64,000 nucleotides of DNA, taken from contig NZ_CP016279.1 of NCBI RefSeq assembly GCF_001542625.1, positions 7,626,001-7,690,000 of the forward strand, read 5' to 3'. The position numbers and the translations under genes were made by a program. The DNA comes from Streptomyces griseochromogenes. Lineage in GTDB: Bacteria; Actinomycetota; Actinomycetes; Streptomycetales; Streptomycetaceae. The notes under the pieces are model-generated. The model searched no databases and had not been told where the DNA came from. It saw nothing but the letters and a program-made list of their open reading frames with translations. Below are positions 35,086 to 43,757 of this stretch, piece after piece; the stretch's first letter is position 1; the number at the start of each line of letters is the position of its first letter.

Positions 35086-36064
35086 GTGCTGGAGCAGCTG
35101 AACAGCGCGCTGAACCGGCGCGATGTGTTCGCCGCCCCGTCCAACCGGTGGGCCGACCCGCGCGCGAGCCCGCTGGACGCCGCGCGGTGGGAGGCGATGC
35201 GCGCGGACGTGCCGGCGGACCTGTCCCTGACCGAGGACGCGGCCGAGCACCTGGCCCGGCTCACCCGTGGGCTGGACACGGCGTGGCGGCAGATGGCCGA
35301 CCTGCTAGGAGGCCGGCGACGACGCGAAGGTGGAGATCATCGTCCCCGAGGGCGGCGGCCGTGCCCGTCTGTCCGTGGAGAAGCTCGGTGCGGTGGGCGA
35401 GCCGGAGTCCCTGACCTGGCTGATGGCCACCACGGAGGCGATGCTCCCGAGGATCGACCTGCCGACCTGTTGTTCGAGGTGCACTCCTGGACCGGGTTCC
35501 CGGACTCCTTCGGGCACGTCTCAGACCGGCGCACCCGCATGGAGGGCCTGCTCGTCTCCCTGGTCGCGGCGCGATGGTCGTGCGACAGCCTCTACACCCT
35601 GGACACCCTGCCGAACCTGGAACCTGAAGCGGATCGCCATGCACTGGCCGGACATGCTTCGGCTGGCCGGGGCGCTCATTACCAACCAGGTCAGGGCGTA
35701 CGACCTGCTGCGGATGTTCGGCCGCGAGGGCCACCCCACTCCGCTGGGGGCGGCGTTCGCCGAGTACGGGCGTATCGACAAGACCATGCACCTGCTTGCC
35801 CTGGCCGACCCGATGGACGACACCTACCGGCGGCTGATGAACCGGCAGCTGACCGTGCAGGAATCCCGTAACTTCCTGGGCCGCTACCTGTTCAACATCA
35901 AGGCCGGCGACCTCGGCCAGGCCCTGCGTCCGTTCCGAGACCCCGACGCTGCCGAGACGACGAAGAAGGAGACTGACCCCTATACCCTGGCCAGCGACAA
36001 CCCGATGAAAAGCTGTCGCCGAGCTGAGGTCGGAAAACGCATCGGGATGCTCTCGAACGTGTGA
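35086..36064 (+). pseudogene. Tn3-family transposase, frameshifted and internally deleted
   Basis: Pieces of a Tn3-type transposase occur in order but in alternating frames: LNSALNRRDVFAAPSNRWADPRA then an extra base near 35306, VEIIVPEGGGRARLSVEKLGA then a lost base near 35462, DLLFEVHSWTGFPDSFGHVSDRRTRMEG, then DSLYTLDTL joined directly to NLKRIAMHWPDML, and finally LTVQES joined to FLGRYLFNI. The middle, which should hold most of the catalytic core, is absent; the junction near 35620 carries repeated AACCTG, pointing to a microhomology deletion. It cannot be functional. No terminal repeats or resolvase were seen; the 5' limit is uncertain. Confidence 0.88.
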
Positions 36065-36076
36065 CGTCCCGGCCCG

Positions 36077-37072
36077 TCACCCGTTGGGTGCGTCCAGCCG
36101 GCCAGGCTCGGTGGTCGCGGCGGCGGCGTAGCGGCGGGCGAGTGTGGCGCAGGCTTCGTGGAGGGCTGGCGGGCCGATGACGTGCAGGTTCGCGTCGAAA
36201 CGGCCAAGGCTGGCAGCAAGGGCGGTCCAGGACCAGGATCCCGTGATGACGCGGCATCGCGTGGGACCGAGCGGTTCCACGATGGCGTCGGCGGTGTGGG
36301 GCACGACTTCTGAGGCGGGGAGATCCAGGATGGCCTCGCCTTGGCAGGGCCAGGCGGCATCAGTGCCGTCGGAGCCCCGGAACCGGCTGGTGACGAACGT
36401 GGAGACGTCCCCGCCCGGCACCTGACGTACGGTGAAGCGCGGACCGGTCGGCGTGCGTGGGGTCATGCGGTCGGTGCGGAAGGTGCGCCAGTCGTCGCGG
36501 TCGAGGTCCCAGGCCAGCAGGTACCAGTGGGTGCGCCAGGCCACGAGGTGATGGGGCTCCACCCGGCGTCGCTGCGGTGCGGCCTCCTGGTGTGGGGTGT
36601 AGTCCAGGCGCAGTTCTTCGCGGCGCTGGATCGCGGTGCTCACGGTGGTGAGCAGGTCCAGGGCCTGGGCCGGTGGGGCGCCGGGATCGGGTGGGCGGAC
36701 GGTGGTGACGTGGAGTGCGTCGATGCGCCGCCGCAGGCGCGGAGGGAGGACGTTCCGGATCGTCGCGAGCGCCCGGTCGGCGTCCTCCGCGATCGCGGGG
36801 TGGGCGGTGCTCTGCAGCGCGACGGCCAGAGCGATGACCTGCTCGTCGTCGAAGAGCAGCGGTGGCATGTGCGATCCGGGACGCAGACGGTATCCGCCGC
36901 CCGGGCCCTTGTTCGTGGCGACCGGGTAGCCCAGCGCGCGAAGGCGGTCGATGTCACGGCGCACGGTGCGCACGGTGACCTCCAGCCGCTCGGCCAGGTC
37001 GTCTCCGCTCCACTCCGGTCGTGCCTGGAGCAGGGAGAGCAGGGCCAGGAGCCGCGAGGACGTTTTCTGCAT
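36077..37072 (-). CDS. WYL-domain (YafY-type) transcriptional regulator
   Basis: The 331-residue protein has an N-terminal winged helix (about 1-60; RLEVTVRTVRRDIDRLRALGYPV) and a WYL domain (about 135-225; HHLVAWRTHWYLLAWDLDRDDWRTFRTDRM) followed by a C-terminal wing. WYL domains bind nucleotides or other small ligands. The ATG giving MQKTSSRLL is chosen; GGAGG is too close upstream, so an earlier TTG start or leaderless mRNA remains possible. A perfect 25-bp palindrome lies 18 bases upstream, between it and the divergent VOC gene, suggesting autoregulation and control of that gene. Confidence 0.85.
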   Translation of the reverse strand: MQKTSSRLLALLSLLQARPEWSGDDLAERLEVTVRTVRRDIDRLRALGYPVATNKGPGGGYRLRPGSHMPPLLFDDEQVIALAVALQSTAHPAIAEDADRALATIRNVLPPRLRRRIDALHVTTVRPPDPGAPPAQALDLLTTVSTAIQRREELRLDYTPHQEAAPQRRRVEPHHLVAWRTHWYLLAWDLDRDDWRTFRTDRMTPRTPTGPRFTVRQVPGGDVSTFVTSRFRGSDGTDAAWPCQGEAILDLPASEVVPHTADAIVEPLGPTRCRVITGSWSWTALAASLGRFDANLHVIGPPALHEACATLARRYAAAATTEPGRLDAPNG

Positions 37073-37090
37073 GCCTCCATGATGCGGCAA

Positions 37091-37115
37091 GTACAGGACA
37101 CAACCTGTCCTGTAC
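37091..37115. promoter_or_regulatory. Perfect 25-bp palindrome, likely WYL-regulator operator
   Basis: GTACAGGACA-CAACC-TGTCCTGTAC has ten-base arms without mismatch. It sits between the divergent WYL regulator and VOC gene, close to the regulator's start. Its symmetry fits a dimeric winged-helix protein; binding is inferred. Confidence 0.75.
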
Positions 37116-37208
37116 GGGTGCCATGCTCAATCACAGATTCCAGGTCAGGGCATTTCGCCCGTCATCCGCATGTGCCTCATCGGGCGCATTTCCAGGTAGG
37201 AGCAGACC

Positions 37209-37631
37209 ATGTCCGTCACCACCACCACGCATCTGAATTTCCGCGGCTCGGCCCGTGAGGCGCTGGACTTCTACCAGTCCGTCTTCGGCGGGCACACCGT
37301 CGCGGTGACCTACAAGGACGCCGGCAACGTTCAGAACGAGAGCGAGGCGGACTGGGTGATGTGGGGCCAGGTCGTCGCCGACAACGGCTTCCACGTCATG
37401 GCCTACGACGTGCCCTCGGCGATGCCGTATGAGCAGGGCACCAACCCGTTCTTCGTGTCCGTGCGCGGCGAGGACGCCGACGAGATCAGCACCCTGTGGC
37501 AGCGGCTGGCCGACGGCTCGAACGTGCTGCGCCCGCTGGAGCCCGCGGCGTGGGCCCCGCTGTACGGCATGCTGACCGACCGCTTCGGCGTGACCTGGGT
37601 CCTGGACGTCACAGCCCCCTACAACGGCTGA
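37209..37631 (+). CDS. VOC-superfamily (PhnB/glyoxalase-like) protein
   Basis: The 140-residue protein has the vicinal-oxygen-chelate fold as in PhnB-type members: HLNFRGSAREALDFYQSVFGG at the start, FHVMAYDVP, and LYGMLTDRFGVTWVLD at the end. Metal ligands of true glyoxalase I are only partly evident, so reaction and substrate are open; members include resistance and ring-cleavage proteins. GTAGGAG precedes the ATG by seven bases. YafY-type WYL regulators are often paired with such genes; the shared palindrome supports this. An aldo/keto reductase follows after 100 bases. Confidence 0.8.
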   Translation: MSVTTTTHLNFRGSAREALDFYQSVFGGHTVAVTYKDAGNVQNESEADWVMWGQVVADNGFHVMAYDVPSAMPYEQGTNPFFVSVRGEDADEISTLWQRLADGSNVLRPLEPAAWAPLYGMLTDRFGVTWVLDVTAPYNG

Positions 37632-37733
37632 CCCACCCCGGGGGCGGGCACCCCGCAACGGCTGCCCGCCCCCGCTCATCTTCGCCATCAGCACGCCGAC
37701 GGCAGTCGGCACACACGGGAAGTGGACCCTGTC

Positions 37734-38765
37734 ATGCGCATGCGTCAGCTCGGCCGGACCGGCATCGAAGTCAGCGCCTACTGCCTGGGCACCATGATGT
37801 TCGGCCCGAACGGCAACCCGGATCATGACGCATGCACCCGCATCGTGCACCGGGCCCTGGACGGCGGAATCAACTTCATCGACACGGCCGACGTCTACGG
37901 ATACAGCGAGACCGAGCAGATCCTCGGCCGCGCCCTCAAGAGCCGCCGCGAGGACGTGGTCCTGGCGACCAAGTTCAACGGCCCCATGGGCGAGGGCTCC
38001 CATCACAGCGGCAGCTCACGCCGCTGGATCATGAAAGCGGTCGAGGGCTCACTGCGCCGCCTGAACACCGACTACATCGACCTCTACCAGATCCACCACC
38101 CCGACCCTCACACCGACATCGAAGAGACGCTGTCCGCCCTCACCGATCTGGTCCGATCCGGCAAGGTCCGCGCGATCGGCTCCTCCAACCTCCCCGCGAG
38201 CGAAATCGTGGAGGCCCACTGGGTCAGCGAACGCCGCAGCCTGCACCGGCTGCGCACCGAGCAGCCCACCTACTCCATCCTCAACCGGGCGATCGAGCGC
38301 GAGATCCTCCCCGTCGCCCGCCGCTTCGGCATGGGCGTGCTCGTGTGGAGCCCGCTGGCCATGGGCCTGCTGACCGGCCGCTACCGCAAGAACGACGCCC
38401 CGAGCAGCAACGCCCGCATGCACTGGGTCCCCGGACACCTGACCGACCCCCGCAAGCTCGACGCCGTCGAGCAGCTGATCCCCCTCGCCGAACAGGCCGG
38501 CCTGCCGCTCACCCACCTGGCCATGGCCTTCGCCACCGCCCACCCGGACGTCACCTCGGCCATCATCGGCCCCCGCACCCCCGATCAGCTCGACGACCTG
38601 CTGGCAGGCGCCGCAACCGTGCTCGACGACGCCGTCCTGGACCGGATCGACGAAATCGTCCCGCCGGGCACCGACATCGGCCCGCTCGACGTCTGCTACC
38701 AGCCCCCCTCCCTCACCGTCACCGGCCTGCGGCGTCGCCCCAGCTCCGAGCGTGCCGCAGCCTGA
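37734..38765 (+). CDS. Aldo/keto reductase
   Basis: The 343-residue TIM-barrel NADPH-dependent reductase has the catalytic tetrad Asp53, Tyr55, Lys80 and His121 or His122 (ADVYG, ATKFNG, QIHHPD) and the [14 protein letters not shown] cofactor segment near the C-terminus. It resembles the YajO/AKR-type sugar or aldehyde reductases. The ATG at MRMRQLG is chosen over a GTG four codons earlier. The next gene starts five bases after its stop, forming a short operon that may also include the VOC gene. Confidence 0.88.
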   Translation: MRMRQLGRTGIEVSAYCLGTMMFGPNGNPDHDACTRIVHRALDGGINFIDTADVYGYSETEQILGRALKSRREDVVLATKFNGPMGEGSHHSGSSRRWIMKAVEGSLRRLNTDYIDLYQIHHPDPHTDIEETLSALTDLVRSGKVRAIGSSNLPASEIVEAHWVSERRSLHRLRTEQPTYSILNRAIEREILPVARRFGMGVLVWSPLAMGLLTGRYRKNDAPSSNARMHWVPGHLTDPRKLDAVEQLIPLAEQAGLPLTHLAMAFATAHPDVTSAIIGPRTPDQLDDLLAGAATVLDDAVLDRIDEIVPPGTDIGPLDVCYQPPSLTVTGLRRRPSSERAAA

Positions 38766-38769
38766 GACC

Positions 38770-39864
38770 GTGAACGTCCTGACCCAGCGCGACCTCAACC
38801 GGGCCACCCTCGCCCGCCAGTACCTCCTTGAGCGCGAGGGCTGCACCGCCCTCGATGCCATGTCCCACCTGGCCGGACTGCAGGCCCAGGCCCCGCAGGA
38901 ACCGTTCACCGGCCTGTGGTCGCGCGTCAGGGCGTTCACCCCCGCCGACCTGGACGACCTGGTCACCGGCCGCCAGGTCGTGCGCACCCACCTCATGCGC
39001 CGCACCGTCCACCTCGTCGCTGCCACCGACGCGCTCGCCTGGCGCGCCCGCCATGACGCCATGCTGCGCCAACGCGTCCTGTCCACCTACCGCAGCGAAC
39101 TCGCCGGCATCGACCTGGACGAACTGAGCACAGCGGGCCGGGCCGTGATGGCCGACGACCAGCCACGCGCCATGGGCGAACTCGTCGGCGCTCTCCGCGA
39201 CCGCTGGCCCACGCCGCCCCGCCGGGTGCTGGGCGAACTCCTCGTCGCCGCGCTCATCCCCATGGCCCAACTACCCCCCAGAGGACTGTGGAAGAGGACC
39301 GCAGGCGTCCGCAACCTCCCCCTGTCCACCTGGCTGCACCAGCCCATCCCCCCGCTGCCCGCGGACCCGGACGATCCGATCGGACAGCGACTCGTCCTGC
39401 GCTATCTGGCCGCCTACGGCCCCGCCACCACCGCGGACATCCGCGCCTGGAGCGGCCTAGCCGGGCTGCCCACCGCGGTCAAAGTGCTCCGCGGCGACCT
39501 CATCACCTTCCGCGACGAACGCGGCCGCCTACTCCTCGACGTACCCGACGCACCCCGCCCACACCCCGACACCCCCGCGCCCACCCGCTTCCTGCCCGCC
39601 TTCGACAACGCGATCCTCGGCTACCAAGACCGCAGCCGCATCATCGACGACCCACACCTCGGCCTCTCCGTCGCCGGGCAACGCGCCGTCCTCATCGACG
39701 GCCGCGTCGCCGCCACCTGGACCACCGGCGACCGCCGCCTCACCATCAGCCCCCTGCGCAGCCTCACCCGTACCGAAGAGCGAGAACTGGAGGCGGAGGG
39801 ACAGAAGCTGGCCACCTTCATGGACCAGGGCATCGACACGATCCATATCGCCGAATCCACCTGA
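38770..39864 (+). CDS. HTH_42/AlkZ-like winged-helix DNA glycosylase candidate
   Basis: The 364-residue protein belongs to the winged-helix family (HTH_42) that includes AlkZ and AlkX/YcaQ, glycosylases that unhook alkylated bases and interstrand crosslinks. The motif HLAGLQAQAP places Gln38 and Gln40 exactly as the catalytic QxQ of AlkZ. Further family features are RTHLMRRTVHLVAATDALAW near 75 and FLPAFDNAILGYQDRSRII near 275. It probably repairs damage from an alkylating product or environmental toxin. GTG is chosen five bases after the reductase stop; an earlier GTG would overlap that gene. Confidence 0.78.
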   Translation: MNVLTQRDLNRATLARQYLLEREGCTALDAMSHLAGLQAQAPQEPFTGLWSRVRAFTPADLDDLVTGRQVVRTHLMRRTVHLVAATDALAWRARHDAMLRQRVLSTYRSELAGIDLDELSTAGRAVMADDQPRAMGELVGALRDRWPTPPRRVLGELLVAALIPMAQLPPRGLWKRTAGVRNLPLSTWLHQPIPPLPADPDDPIGQRLVLRYLAAYGPATTADIRAWSGLAGLPTAVKVLRGDLITFRDERGRLLLDVPDAPRPHPDTPAPTRFLPAFDNAILGYQDRSRIIDDPHLGLSVAGQRAVLIDGRVAATWTTGDRRLTISPLRSLTRTEERELEAEGQKLATFMDQGIDTIHIAEST

Positions 39865-40005
39865 ACCGCCTCACCCTGCCCGCAGGGGCGCCACGGCTGG
39901 ACACTGCCTGATTCTCACAATCGACCAGTTGCGAGAGCTCTGCGAACACCCCGGAATCACTCACGAATCCGCAGGTCGCCATTAGCAGAACCCCTCTCGA
40001 AACCG

Positions 40006-40212
40006 GTGACCCGGCCCGAGCTGGAGAAGGCCCTCAAGCTCGCGTACGACATGCAACGCCGCCGAGCTGATGACGCTGTCCGGCCGTCTCCAGAACGCCG
40101 GTGTGCAGAAGACGCCGTGCCGGATGACGCCCAGGCCATCGGCCCCCGCCGCCCGGTCCGCGCCCACATCACCGGCCCCCACCTCAGCACGCCCAAGCCC
40201 CGTGAGGAGTAG
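40006..40212 (+). CDS. Short uncertain open frame in the accessory patch
   Basis: A GTG-initiated frame encodes 68 residues, beginning VTRPELEKALKLAYDMQRRR, an amphipathic helical start, and turning into Arg/Pro-rich sequence. No family is recognised and no ribosome-binding site is clear. It lies between the AlkZ-like gene and a decayed cupin gene, so it may be a gene remnant. The 390-base stretch around it holds nothing else convincing. Confidence 0.2.
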   Translation: MTRPELEKALKLAYDMQRRRADDAVRPSPERRCAEDAVPDDAQAIGPRRPVRAHITGPHLSTPKPREE

Positions 40213-40258
40213 GGGAACCCCAGCAAGATCAATCTCACATGGATCTCCTGTACCTCAA

Positions 40259-40565
40259 CTACTCACACCCGGGGTCGGCCAGATGCTCCGGGGGCAGCGT
40301 GAGCACCGCGTCGCCGGCCTCCGGAAGGCCGCCGTTCCGCATCAGGACGGTGATGCGCAGGTGGTCCTCGTTGACCAGCCGGTGGACGGTACCCGGACGC
40401 CGTCAGGGTCTGGACGGCGCCGGATCCGCCCGTGACCACGTACCCCTCCGAGCAGGCCAGGTGCAGATGGGGGGTTCCGCCGCGCGAGCCGTCGGCGCCC
40501 GGCCGGTCGTGGACACAGAGGTGCGAGACGGCGCCCCCGCCGGGCAGCCCGCCGTACGCGCTCAC
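40259..40565 (-). pseudogene. Cupin-domain gene with frame-shifting deletion
   Basis: The GTG start overlaps the PmoA stop by four bases. VSAYGGLPGGGAVSHL...THLHL-type cupin sequence runs through GAVQTLTASG, then the frame is lost; resuming in another frame the product continues TVHRLVNEDHLRITVLMRNGGLPEAGDAVLTLPPEHLADPG to a stop. About a dozen expected residues (the end of one cupin motif) are missing at CCGGGTACCG, a sequence that would have stood at both ends of the lost piece. The C-terminus also seems short. It was probably the third gene of a sugar-catabolism operon with the two genes upstream. Confidence 0.72.
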
Positions 40566-41491
40566 CACGGGTGTGTCCGCAGGTACCCGGCGATCTCCTC
40601 CCGCTCCCAGGCGCCGTCGGCCACGACGACGCGGTAGCGGCGGGTGAGGGTGTCGCCGGGGGCCAGCTCCAGTTCGTCGTGGAAGGCCCAGGACGGGGCG
40701 ATGCCCGCGAAGGGGTCGTTGCGGACGAACCAGTGGGCGGGGTGGGTGCCCCCGGCGCCCGCGTGGTCGTTCTCCGGGGCGTGCGCGACGACGACGGTCG
40801 CATGGCCGTCGGCGCCGTCGTGCTCGCCGGTGAGAGCGAGCCAGGGGCCCTGGGTGCCCATCAGCCGCCGCCCCTCCCCGTCGGGGCCGATGATCCGGCC
40901 GCCGCGGAACGCGCGCGGGCCGCGCCAGAACAGGCCCGTGTAGCCGGCCATCTCCCGTCCTGCGGTGGTCGGACTGCCGAAGCGAAGGGGCTCGTCGCGG
41001 CGGTTGGTCACCGCGGACGTCCAGGTCAGCGCCCAGGAGCCGGAGGCCGGGTCGACGTCGTGCGCCTCGATGCGGCGGGCCTCCCGGGCCCACAGCTCGC
41101 CGCCGTGCGGGTGCCAGGTCAGCCGCTCGGCGATGACCGCACGCTCTCCGTCGGTGCCGACCTCGTCGAAGCCGCTGTGCGCCATCGAGCCGACGCGCTC
41201 CGGGAGTTCGAGATATCCCTTTCCGCGGACGTATGTGTTGCCGCCCCACAGGTTCGCCCCGGAGAGATGCGAAGCCGTCAGCGACAGGCCCTTGTGCCAG
41301 CGGTGGTCGTCGGGCCGGTAGTCGGTGACGACGTCTCCGGCGAGGGTCCGGACCGGGTGCAGATACGGCTTGGGCGCCTCCCAGGCCGCCTCCGGGCGGT
41401 AGACGTAGGCGAACAGCTCGACCCCGGTGGCCGCTTCGGTCACCGTGATCCGCTCGCCGTGGGCGTGTACCAGGCGCAGACCACCGCTCAT
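40562..41491 (-). CDS. PmoA-family (DUF6807-type) protein
   Basis: The 309-residue beta-rich protein has the PmoA-like pattern HPVRTLAGDVVTDYRPDDHRWHKGLSLTASHLSGANLWGG near residues 40-80, with conserved His and Arg/Trp residues, and FWRGPRAFRGG near 195. These proteins lie in sugar-degradation operons next to Gfo/Idh oxidoreductases; their biochemical role is not settled. Its ATG overlaps the upstream oxidoreductase stop by four bases and its stop overlaps the cupin start by four, a tightly coupled operon. Confidence 0.75.
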   Translation of the reverse strand: MSGGLRLVHAHGERITVTEAATGVELFAYVYRPEAAWEAPKPYLHPVRTLAGDVVTDYRPDDHRWHKGLSLTASHLSGANLWGGNTYVRGKGYLELPERVGSMAHSGFDEVGTDGERAVIAERLTWHPHGGELWAREARRIEAHDVDPASGSWALTWTSAVTNRRDEPLRFGSPTTAGREMAGYTGLFWRGPRAFRGGRIIGPDGEGRRLMGTQGPWLALTGEHDGADGHATVVVAHAPENDHAGAGGTHPAHWFVRNDPFAGIAPSWAFHDELELAPGDTLTRRYRVVVADGAWEREEIAGYLRTHPW

Positions 41492-42618
41492 GCCGGTACC
41501 TCCTGGGCCGCGTGGGGCGCCCAGCCGGGCGCGTCGCCGTGCAGGGCCGTGCAGTACGGATCGCCCGGCCCGATCTCGCCCGCCCGGACGGTCGCGCCCG
41601 TGAACGCCGACTTGAACAGCGCGGTGATCAGCTCCAGGCCGGCGCGTCCGTCCGCCCCGCTGCTGCGCGGCCGCTCCCCCGCGCGCATGTACGCGATCAG
41701 CTCCCGCGGCTGAGCGAGGCGGGAACTCGGCACGTCGGGGCCGAAGTCGCGCCACAGGGCCGCTTGCCCGGCGGGCACGTCCGGAGCCGGGGTGATGCGC
41801 CAGTGGTCGTCGGCGTGGCCGTAGAGGTGGGTGAGTTCGACGGTGGCGCGCTCGCAGTCGATCCGGATGCGGCTGACCTCGCCGGGGCTGAGCACGCTGT
41901 TGACGACGGTCGCCGACGTGCCGTTCGCGAAGCGGACCAGCGCGGTGGAGACGCCCTCGGTCTCCACGTCGTGCACCAGCCGGCCCGCCATCACCCGCAC
42001 CTCGCTCCACGGGCCGAGCAGGTCCAGGAGCAGATCCGTCCGATGGATGGCGTGCCCCATCGCGGGGCCGCCGCCCTCGGTGTGCCGGCGGCCCCGCCGG
42101 GGCACGGCGTAGTGGGCGCTGTCCCGGTACCAGGTGGTCCGGCAGTGGGCGACCAGCGATCGTCCCATCGCCCGCCCGGCGAACAGCCGCCGCACATGCC
42201 GGGATCCGGAGCCGAGGCGGTGCTGGAAGACGATCGCCGCGTACGGCCCGCCGTCCGCGCCCTCCTCCGCCTCGATCGCGTCGAAGTCGGCGAGCGAGGG
42301 CCCCGGCGGCTTCTCACGCCACACCCAGGCCCCGGCGCGCAGCGCGGCCACCGTCTGCGCGCGGTGCAGCGTCGGCGGGGTACAGACGGTGACCAGGTCG
42401 GTGCAGGCTTGCCGGATGCCGGCCCGGTCGCAGAACGTCCCGACGGCGTCCGCGCCGATGTCCACGGCCGCGACGATCTCCGTCTCGCCCTCCTCGGCGA
42501 GGCGCGCGAGTGCGGGCAGACGGGGTCCGCGCCCGATGGCACCGGTACCGATGACGGCGGCCCGGATGCGCCGGCCGGCGAAGGGGGACGTGGAGCGGGG
42601 CACGGGCGGGTTCAGCAC
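41488..42618 (-). CDS. Gfo/Idh/MocA-family oxidoreductase
   Basis: The 376-residue NAD(P)-dependent dehydrogenase has a Rossmann GTGAIG near residue 23, CTPPTLH near 78 and the EKP-type segment WREKPPG near 105, then an alpha/beta C-terminal domain with GHAIHRTDLLLDLLG near 205 holding the catalytic His. It probably oxidises a sugar or inositol derivative. The GTG start directly behind GGAGGA is a compromise; spacing is short and the precise start is uncertain. Two LacI-like boxes lie 40-80 bases upstream, so sugar-induced control of this operon is likely. Confidence 0.82.
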   Translation of the reverse strand: MLNPPVPRSTSPFAGRRIRAAVIGTGAIGRGPRLPALARLAEEGETEIVAAVDIGADAVGTFCDRAGIRQACTDLVTVCTPPTLHRAQTVAALRAGAWVWREKPPGPSLADFDAIEAEEGADGGPYAAIVFQHRLGSGSRHVRRLFAGRAMGRSLVAHCRTTWYRDSAHYAVPRRGRRHTEGGGPAMGHAIHRTDLLLDLLGPWSEVRVMAGRLVHDVETEGVSTALVRFANGTSATVVNSVLSPGEVSRIRIDCERATVELTHLYGHADDHWRITPAPDVPAGQAALWRDFGPDVPSSRLAQPRELIAYMRAGERPRSSGADGRAGLELITALFKSAFTGATVRAGEIGPGDPYCTALHGDAPGWAPHAAQEVPA

Positions 42619-42659
42619 TCCTCCGGGGACGGCGACGGGCGCGGCGCGGCGGACGCGGC

Positions 42660-42694
42660 AAGCGCTTTCCCCCTGCGCTGCAACGTAAGCGCTG
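42660..42694. promoter_or_regulatory. Two LacI-type operator-like boxes
   Basis: AAGCGCTT at 42660-42667 and AAGCGCTG at 42687-42694 share the CG-centred core bound by many LacI-family regulators. They lie between the sugar oxidoreductase start and uppP. No LacI gene is in the window, so the regulator would act from elsewhere. Confidence 0.55.
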
Positions 42695-42827
42695 CGCAGG
42701 GGCGGGTCAACACCCCGTGCCGGGGCGGGCGTCCGGCCCCTGTGCCCGGCCGGTCGCCGCAGCCCGATACGCTGCACTCGTCACATGATCACTACGTATC
42801 CCATCAGCACTTGGACGCCGTACCTCC

Positions 42828-43703
42828 ATGTCTTGGTTTGAATCGCTCGTCCTCGGACTGGTCCAGGGGCTGACCGAGTTCCTCCCCGTCTCCTCCAGCG
42901 CCCATCTGCGGCTGACGGCCGCCTTCTCGGGCTGGGAGGACCCCGGGGCGGCCTTCACCGCGATCACCCAGATCGGCACGGAGACGGCGGTCCTGATCTA
43001 CTTCCGCAAGGACATCGGACGGATCGTCTCGGCCTGGTTCCGGTCCCTGTCCGACAAGGCGATGCGGCGGGACCACGACGCCCGGACGGGCTGGCTGGTG
43101 ATCGTCGGCTCGGTCCCGATCGGCGTGCTCGGCGTGACACTCAAGGACCAGATCGAGGGGCCGTTCCGCGATCTGCGGATCACCGCCACGATGCTCATCG
43201 TCGTCGGCCTGGTGATCGGCATCGCGGACCGGCTGGCGGCGCGTGACGAGACCGGCGGCAGGCACCGCGCGCCCAAGCAGCGCAAGACGCTCCAGGACCT
43301 CGGCGTGAAGGACGGCCTGATCTACGGCCTGTGCCAGGCCTGCGCCCTCGTCCCCGGCGTCTCCCGCTCCGGCGCCACCATCAGCGGCGGCCTGTTCATG
43401 GGCTACAGGCGCGAGGCGGCGGCCCGTTACTCCTTCCTGCTCGCCGTCCCGGCGGTCCTGGCATCCGGCGTGTTCGAGGTGAAGGACTCGGCGGGCAACG
43501 GTGATGTGGCCTGGGGGCCGACCCTGTTCGCGACCGTGATCGCGTTCGCGTCGGGATACGCGGTGATCGCGTGGTTCATGAAGTGGATCTCCAACAAGAG
43601 CTTCATGCCGTTCGTCTGGTACCGCGTCGCCCTCGGCGTCGTCATCATCGCGCTGGTCTCGGCGGACGTCCTGAGCCCGCACGCGGCGGAGCCGGCGGGC
43701 TGA
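42828..43703 (+). CDS. uppP: Undecaprenyl-diphosphatase (BacA family)
   Basis: The 291-residue membrane enzyme dephosphorylates undecaprenyl diphosphate outside the membrane, recycling the lipid carrier of wall synthesis and giving bacitracin tolerance. Both active-site motifs are visible: LVQGLTEFLPVSSSAHL (residues 11-27) and VPGVSRSGATISGG near 183. About eight helices are predicted and the length is normal. It is divergent from the sugar oxidoreductase and ends at a hairpin. DedA and TVP38-type genes elsewhere in the window touch the same lipid-carrier theme. Confidence 0.95.
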   Translation: MSWFESLVLGLVQGLTEFLPVSSSAHLRLTAAFSGWEDPGAAFTAITQIGTETAVLIYFRKDIGRIVSAWFRSLSDKAMRRDHDARTGWLVIVGSVPIGVLGVTLKDQIEGPFRDLRITATMLIVVGLVIGIADRLAARDETGGRHRAPKQRKTLQDLGVKDGLIYGLCQACALVPGVSRSGATISGGLFMGYRREAAARYSFLLAVPAVLASGVFEVKDSAGNGDVAWGPTLFATVIAFASGYAVIAWFMKWISNKSFMPFVWYRVALGVVIIALVSADVLSPHAAEPAG

Positions 43704-43725
43704 CCGGGGGCCGGGCGGTGGCCGA

Positions 43726-43757
43726 GCGGCCGGCCCGGGTTCCCGGCTGCCGGCCGC
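43726..43757 (+). terminator. Hairpin after uppP
   Basis: GCGGCCGGC pairs perfectly with GCCGGCCGC across a 14-base loop that itself contains CCGGG/CCCGG; 22 bases past the stop. The remaining bases to 44030 hold no convincing gene. Confidence 0.6.

Noticed and set aside
35086..36064. Active transposon with terminal inverted repeats
   Set aside because: The transposase is broken in several places and no matching Tn3-type ends or resolvase could be found by eye.
40263..41249. Long minus-strand frame over PmoA and cupin remnant
   Set aside because: Only its last third corresponds to the cupin; the rest is out of frame with PmoA and Arg/Pro-rich, so it is not one protein.
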